Assembly: GCA_051453625.1 (NCBI GenBank)
Contig: JBOZIK010000001.1
Location: 215,701,521 to 215,765,520 of the forward strand
Reading direction: 5' to 3'
Origin: Welwitschia mirabilis
Lineage: Eukaryota > Gnetophyta > Gnetopsida > Welwitschiales
DNA: 64,000 nucleotides
The position numbers were made by a program, and so were the translations under genes. Positions 57,970-64,000 of the stretch are shown piece after piece (the first letter of the stretch is position 1; each line of letters starts with the position of its first letter). The notes under the pieces were generated by a model. It was not told the origin of the DNA. It saw nothing but the letters and a program-made list of their open reading frames with translations, and searched no databases.

Positions 57970-59230
57970 TGAAAGTTGAGGATCGACCCTAAAGGGGGGT
58001 GAATAGGTCTTTAAAGCTAATTTCCTTATTCTTCACAACCTGCAAATAAGACAAGTATAAAAGTAATACACAAACAAGATATTCAATAGTGGATGGACAC
58101 CACCCTTCATCTTCTTAGACTCCTTGTCCTTGGCTGGCATATATTATCCTCCAATAATGGTTTTCAGGCTTACTAAATAACCTTTCATAACTATAGAGTA
58201 TTTTATGGCTTATCCTCAACCACAGATAAAAGGAAGAAAGTAGAATGCACAGATGTATAGATATTTTCTCTAAGATACAACAATCTCTTCTTCTAAGTAG
58301 ATATAATGATAAACTCAATTAGAAATCTAAACTTAAAGCTAGCTCAAATATAGTATCAAAAGAGTATAATATTTCTTATTTTTCAATATTATAATTTTAC
58401 AAAAAGCTTGGTACCTCATTTGATTAGAGAAGAGCTTAAATACTAAAGATGCATAAGGTAATAATTTTATTAGGATCAAGCAAACATTGCACTTTTTAAT
58501 GAACTGTTGTGTTCCTTTTGATGAACCGTTAAAGTTATAATAGTTACATTTTTCTTTGTATGGTTGACCTTGGCATATTACTCGGTCACTTGAACCTATG
58601 GTCACCCTTGTTCCTAACATATAGTCTCCCTTGCTTAACGCAAATTTCTCAATACATAATAGGTGCATATTTGATCGCCCTTAGGTTTATATGTAGTTGA
58701 CTTTTATTTGGTCATCTTGACAATTTTTACTTGGTTAACCTTATGAGGGTATATTTGAGGTAGAATGTGATCACCAGTAATCACGTCCATCAGTTGCCCT
58801 TGCATTTACCAGATTCAGGCTTACTGATTATTATGCAGTAGCCCTTAGGAGTTTAGTCGATCACCTATTCTATTATTAGACTAAATTTTATAGAATGTAG
58901 TGCAATTTCCTGTGTCCATTTATCAATAGCCCATGTTTATCCTAGTTCTTACATTTAGACTCAAACAGGGTCACCTGAATAATAGAGTTTCGATCACCCA
59001 TTTTAGAATTGGTCTTCTTCCTGATGTGATAGCTTGGTCACCCAATGTGACATACTCGATCATCCATTCTTCAACCATCAGTTTCTTAGTCGGTATTAGT
59101 CTGGTTACCCTACGTTATGTGGGTGGTCATCTGATTTTGAAGTAGTATCACAGTTCTTTAACAGGTCAGTCACCCAATCTTAAACATTAGTCGCCCAGTG
59201 CTAGGAAATATCTGCACAATAGACTAATTA
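57970..59230 (-). mobile_element. copia element 2: 5' LTR
   Basis: This lies upstream of the primer-binding site on the minus strand and ends in CA at 57971-57970. It contains a purine/pyrimidine stretch near the end (ATTCACCCCCCTTTAGGG on the minus strand) and, in its distal half, an irregular series of GGTCACC-type words. The outer border is set only by where repeat copy 2 resumes (about 59240). The 3' LTR is absent, so no LTR pair can date the insertion. Frames 58115-58318, 58339-58668 and 58933-59145 are shadows. Confidence 0.65.
58561..59200 (+). repeat. series of GGTCACC / GATCACCC words within the LTR
   Basis: Words of the form (G/A)(G/A)T(C/T)(A/G)CC(C/T) recur irregularly about every 15-50 bases, about 17 in all. 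Examples: 58584 (GGTCACTT), 58600 (GGTCACCC), 58969 (GGTCACCTG), 58992 (GATCACCCA), 59036 (GGTCACCCA), 59168 (AGTCACCCA). The spacing is not periodic, so it is a motif series, not a tandem repeat. Confidence 0.6.
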
Positions 59231-59249
59231 CAAAAAATTGTTAAATTAA

Positions 59250-60037
59250 GTAATGACAATAGGTTCTTAATAAGATCAATTACTTAAAATATCATACAAG
59301 CATCCAACATCTAAAATTAAGCATAACACATATTTTTAACATGAGAAAAAATATAAGACATCATTAGTTATAAAATAAATATTAGTTATTATAAAGCCTC
59401 TAATTAAAGAAAGGTTGACATATTAAAACTGCAATCCCAAATAGTGTGATATAATTAATAGATTAATATGTCTAATATTTAAGTAATTAAAGGTTATAAA
59501 ATGTGAGGTGTAATAGATGAATAGTGTTTTTGTACCATCCTTAATATGCACAAAACTTATAATGTTAAGTTTATATTTATATCAAAAAAATAAAAATTAC
59601 TTTATATTACTTACCAATATGAATAATAATAATCCTTACCTATACATTAGATTACTCATATCTTTCTATATTAAAATAGGTATCATAAGAGAAAATGCTA
59701 GATTAAATCCTTTTCTTAGCTCATAATTAGATGCATAAAATTTTATTATTTATCATTAACAATTAATAAACTTAATTATTTTACAAAAATATGCACATTT
59801 AAAGTGTGGTGACAAGTGTCTGACTACCAAAAAACTACTACCAAAGCATAATATGGTAAACACGGAAAAAAAAGAATCCATAATATATAAGATGACACAT
59901 GAGAAATGGAGATAAAGTTGGAAATGATGTCTAAACTATTCAAATTCTACTTTTCATTGATTATATACATATACAATAAGTGTCAACATATCCCTTTAAT
60001 AAGAGGATGTATCATTATTTTTTATATACAAGTATTA
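59250..60037 (+). repeat. large dispersed repeat, copy 2, left part
   Basis: Homologous to 7475-8235 with scattered substitutions. It breaks off after ATATACAAGTATTACAT, where copy 1 continues with TGATTAGCCCTTTTAATAAAT. Confidence 0.7.
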
Positions 60038-60957
60038 CATCTTTAACTACATGAAGGAAAAACTCAATTTTTAAAATAAGAAAATCATGCTCTGAGACTT
60101 TACAAAAATAAATGTATATTAAACACAATAATTTAACTTAAGAAAATAAAATCAAGTATAAATAGTCTAAGTTAGAGCATAAGGAAATCTCCAAGGTCGA
60201 AATGCAAATATAGTGAAATCACATGAGTATCAAATCAATGGAATACTTAACATGAATTAATATAGAAATATTAAAATTGTCTTATCAAACTATGACTTTA
60301 CATGATAAAACAACAATTCCTTTCATGTGATATACAAGTAATTACAACACATGATTTATAATTATTGTTAAAAACTATATGTATAAAAATTTTATTTTAC
60401 ATGATGTGAAAAGGGAAATAGAATAAAATAAAAAAAACATATTTTATACAAAATTACTAAGATTCTTAATATCATTTATAACTCAAACAAATAAGAAAGA
60501 GAATTTAAATAGTCAAATTTACCAACGTTGTTTCATACAAAAATAATTTTCCTTGAAAACTTCACTACTTGAAATCATATCCTATGGATTTAATTAAGTA
60601 ATTCAAACATCTCATTCCATTCTATATAAAATGTACAACATCCTAGAATCAAAAGATAACACTTAAAAATCTAGATTCTTTAAATTGAAATAGAAAAATA
60701 TTTGACTCAAGCAAGATTTTTAGTAAATTAAAATATAACTGACTTGGAAGATAACTTTTTACTTATCATGAAATGAGTTATAAAAGAATTAAAAAATATA
60801 AATTAGATTATAAATCAATAGGTAATTGATAAAAACTAGCATATTAATGTTTATTAAATTAGAGTAATACTTAGACAATTTCAAATCATTTTGACTAATT
60901 AAAAGAGAAAAAGGAAGAAGATAGAGGGGAAAGGAAGAGGAAGGAAAGGGGAGGAGA

Positions 60958-61025
<68 letters not shown>

Positions 61026-61129
61026 NNNNNNNNNNNNNNNNNNNNNNNNNNNNNNNNNNNNNNNNNNNNNNNNNNNNNNNNNNNNNNNNNNNNNNNNNNN
61101 NNNNNNNNNNNNNNNNNNNNNNNNNGGAA

Positions 61130-61202
<73 letters not shown>

Positions 61203-63071
61203 GTGAGTGAGGGAAGGAGGGAGGAAAGAGGGGGGAGGAGGAGGAAAGAGAGAGAAAAAGAGAGATATTTCATAAGAATAAACTTAGAAATCCTTAAAAC
61301 CTTCAAAATAATCAAAACATATCCTAAAAGAATTTTATAGAATTAATCATTCAATTGATTAAAACTGATACAAATAGTTTAGTAGAAAAAGCTGAAAAAT
61401 TGCAATCAATCTTAGTTTAATCAAGAATATTAAGAAAACTATAAAACTTGAGAACAAATGGATTGCACATTATGAAAATAATTAAGACATAGTGCAAGAT
61501 AGGATTTTAAATTTCTAAAAATGCATTAATAATAATAGTGAAATTCACTTTGCAAGATTAAGAAAATTAAGATTTTAGTAGTTTAGAAATTCTAAGTGAA
61601 ACTACAACTTTGGCTGTAGATAGTTAAAAATTGGTTTCTAAAAGTCAAATTTGGGTTCTAACTAGTTGGGGGTAAAAGTTTCTAAATCATGAGATGAAGC
61701 CACTGACAAAATTCTAAAACATTGGAGTTACCAAAAAATAGTTATGTACTAGAATTTCAATCATTATTTACCTTAGAAAAAAGGTGAAAGAATGAGAAAA
61801 AAAATAAAAATAAGAAGAATGAAGGAAATATGAGAGAAGAGAAATAAAACACATGATTTATTTTAAAAAAAAGTAACCAACCATGCAAAATTTCGAAGTT
61901 CCATGATAGGTACTAAATATATAATAATCTAATTATCATAATTATGCAACATGCTACAAAAAGTCTAACTATATTAAAAGGAAAACATGATAAAAATGCA
62001 TAAATCAAGTAATGAAAAGCATAGAAACATAGTGTATTTCATCATTATCCAGCCAATTGCTTACAAGATTTGATGCCTTCTTCTCCTCCTGCATTGCCCA
62101 TTCACATGCACTTCACCACCCCTACAATGTCCTATGGATGGATGAAAATGGGATAAAACGTGTTGTATAAAACACAAAAGAACATAAGAGGCTAAACGTG
62201 GATGTTTATAATATAAAACAATGATAATGAATAATGTATAACACTTCCAAAGCTAATATAGAGAGAAGATCAACTTGGAAGTGAAGAAATGTAAGAGAAT
62301 TAAAGTAAAAAATCTCTTTCCAATGCTTGAGAATGTTTTGAATCATATCAAAATGGAATAAATGAGGTATAATAACATTATTTTTTGAGTTTGGAAATTA
62401 ATGTAAGTCTTTATAAGTGCACTTGAGTTGATTGTAGATCGAGTAGTTGCTAAAACCATCACATTTTTACATGTGATGCATACTTCACATGTGAAAACTA
62501 TCAAATGGTATTGCAATACTAGTTTGCTCTTGAAAATAGAGTTGTAGCATCATAGGTAATTTGAAAAATTAACTACCTCATCTTCCAAAAAGTATATTAA
62601 CTTAATTTTATTTCTTATGATTGACATTACATGAAAACATCCAATTTGATTAAAAAATAACTAATAATATATAACTTATAGAATTTAGAATGCAAATTTC
62701 AAAGATACTAACATCATTAGAAGCTTTGATATCATTTAGTATTATGCATCAAGTGCAGAATGATTTAAAATTGTTTTATTAGCAAGTGGATGAGATATGA
62801 TTATGAAAAAGGAACTATGAATCATCTATAGAGCTAATAAGTTAAGTACTCTACTATACCTCACATTTTCACCCTCAATTTCAATCATTTAATCATAATG
62901 ATCACAATTAGCCACATATAGAATCATAATGCATTCTCTTTAACTCATTAAGTGTCAAATATCTTCGTCATCTACAAATTGTAAAAATACCTCTAAGTGT
63001 AGTATTATAGTTTAAAACATAATACAAAATAATGATTATTAATACCTTATTTTATTAAAATCTCAGGCTTC
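60038..63071. mobile_element. 3-kb insertion of unknown type inside repeat copy 2
   Basis: Copy 1 (around 8235-8255) has no counterpart for this sequence, while both flanks match it. It is therefore an insertion here, or less likely a deletion in copy 1. It contains the (GA)n microsatellite, A-rich text and, near 62040-62160, a short less AT-rich patch. I saw no transposase, reverse transcriptase or terminal repeats. The words ACATCTTTAAC (left) and ACATTAACCC (right) might be a decayed target duplication but are not convincing. Confidence 0.5.
60959..61199 (+). repeat. (GA)n microsatellite with internal assembly gap
   Basis: GA repeats run from 60959 to the gap (61026-61125) and again from about 61131 to 61199. 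They are followed by imperfect GGGAGGAGGAGG-type text to 61265 and preceded by similar text from 60903. The true length is unknown because the gap falls inside. The minus-strand Ser/Leu frame 60899-61315 only translates this repeat. Confidence 0.95.
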
Positions 63072-64000
63072 AACATTAACCCTTTTACTAACTATATAAA
63101 TGAAAAACATACTTGCTATTATAGGGATCTTTTTCTTTAGACTATTTAGCACTTCATCTGACTACTTTAATTTATTAGAAGAAACTTCTTCAAATGTAGG
63201 AGTATAAATACACCTTGCATGCAATCTCCATGAAATACACATGAAATTTGCAGAGGAAGCATTAAATCTATGATGTTATTTTTATGATAGCAATCAATAG
63301 AATGTATTTTTATACTAAACTTATTAATAATTATTTCTCTTATTATATTTTAATACATTTGTATGTTAAAGGTATTGTAAATGATTATATTACTTTAAAA
63401 TGAAACATGTTTCTTTTCTTGCACCTATATTTAAAATCAGGTATATATTTAGAATAGAATACTAATTAAATCTAAGTGTTTTCTAATATACATTTGCTAC
63501 TTTTGTTATATTATATAATCTCCTAAATATATATTTTATGTATATAGGTAGCTTAACTATTTGATAGAGTGTTTGGTTGTCATTCTAATAGTTTTACTTG
63601 GAACATCGTATGGAAGACTTAAACAATAGCTCTAATGTTAAGAGGTATAATAGAAATAAGAATAGATCCTTCAAGGCTTCCCTTTAAAACAATATATATA
63701 TTTGAATGATAAATTTATGAGATTAGGCTTGCATTAGCACATATTATTCTATGTTTTTATCTTTTTTTTTTGAAAAATTAATCTTCATAGTTAATTTTAA
63801 TTTTTTGACTTACCAATACTCTAGCCAATTATGTTTTTAAGAAGTCTTGGGATTACATCACATTATATGATAAAACATGTTCTTCATGAATGATCTCTTC
63901 AATGTTTAGACTCATAAGGAAAATTAAAGACTATTTCTATAAAATACTTGGGATGAATCTTTACATGTCATATGTTTAGAGTTCATGGAAATTAAACTTA
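63072..64000 (+). repeat. large dispersed repeat, copy 2, right part
   Basis: This resumes homology to copy 1 at about 8240 and follows it to 9175 at the window end (CTTCTTCAAATGTA 8370/63188; TAAATCTATGATGTTA 8437/63264; TGTTTTTAAGAAGTCTTGG 9001/63833). The repeat therefore extends beyond the window. Confidence 0.7.

Noticed and set aside
60899-61315. 138-codon minus-strand Ser/Leu-rich frame
   Set aside because: It is a translation of the (GA)n microsatellite and its gap.

Overview
The window looks like gene-poor, repeat-dominated nuclear DNA of a seed plant, most likely an angiosperm. It is very AT-rich and CG dinucleotides are scarce almost everywhere. It is filled with decayed Ty1/copia, Ty3/gypsy and LINE retroelements, and it holds one plant-type nuclear tRNA-Asp-like gene. 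I found no intact host protein-coding gene. The longest open frames are about 60-140 codons; they are shadows in AT-rich sequence, remnants of transposon proteins, or artefacts that read through assembly gaps. The species cannot be named from this sequence.

Layout: 0.5-1.1 kb, gypsy gag remnant (minus). 1.3-9.2 kb, a large dispersed repeat (copy 1), with gaps at 3.36 and 5.0-5.4 kb. 10.6-12.1 kb, several small tandem duplications. 12.5-17.8 kb, two direct copies of a LINE-like unit enclosing a DnaJ J-domain fragment and an LTR/primer-binding-site remnant. 19.3-21.5 kb, a minisatellite of about 51-bp monomers with a 463-bp higher-order period. 21.8-22.8 kb, a gag-like remnant with a zinc knuckle. 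23.13-23.66 kb, a CG-rich island with the tRNA-Asp-like gene (minus). 25.2-25.6 kb, copia integrase remnant (minus). 28.2-29.4 kb, a 352-bp tandem array. 32.4-34.0 kb, copia reverse transcriptase/RNase H remnant (plus). 34.5-36.8 kb, first copy of a module resembling the plant transposon-protein domain. 37.9-41.2 kb, a nearly full-length but dead LINE ORF2 (minus). 42.9-44.3 kb, a third copy of the LTR-like part of the large repeat. 44.3-47.15 kb, a 1.43-kb tandem duplication. 48.45-50.66 kb, second copy of the plant transposon-protein module, running straight into copy 2 of the large repeat (50.67-53.35 kb). 53.5-59.2 kb, a copia element (minus) with gag, zinc knuckle, protease region, integrase, reverse transcriptase, RNase H, primer-binding site and 5' LTR, cut off at its 3' end. 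59.25-64.0 kb, the rest of copy 2 of the large repeat, split by a 3-kb insertion that carries a (GA)n microsatellite.

The parts relate as nested transposon layers rather than as a pathway. The large repeat is collinear between 1.3-9.2 kb and 50.7-64.0 kb once the copia element and the GA-bearing insertion are removed. Coding remnants decay mainly by G-to-A and C-to-T changes: in-frame TAG/TAA/TGA replace Gln and Trp codons, and zinc-knuckle Cys codons have become Tyr. This is what long-term cytosine methylation and deamination would produce.

Assembly quality matters here. There are eight runs of N. Three of the 100-N gaps are flanked by exact 77-bp direct repeats, which look like unmerged contig-end overlaps rather than biology.
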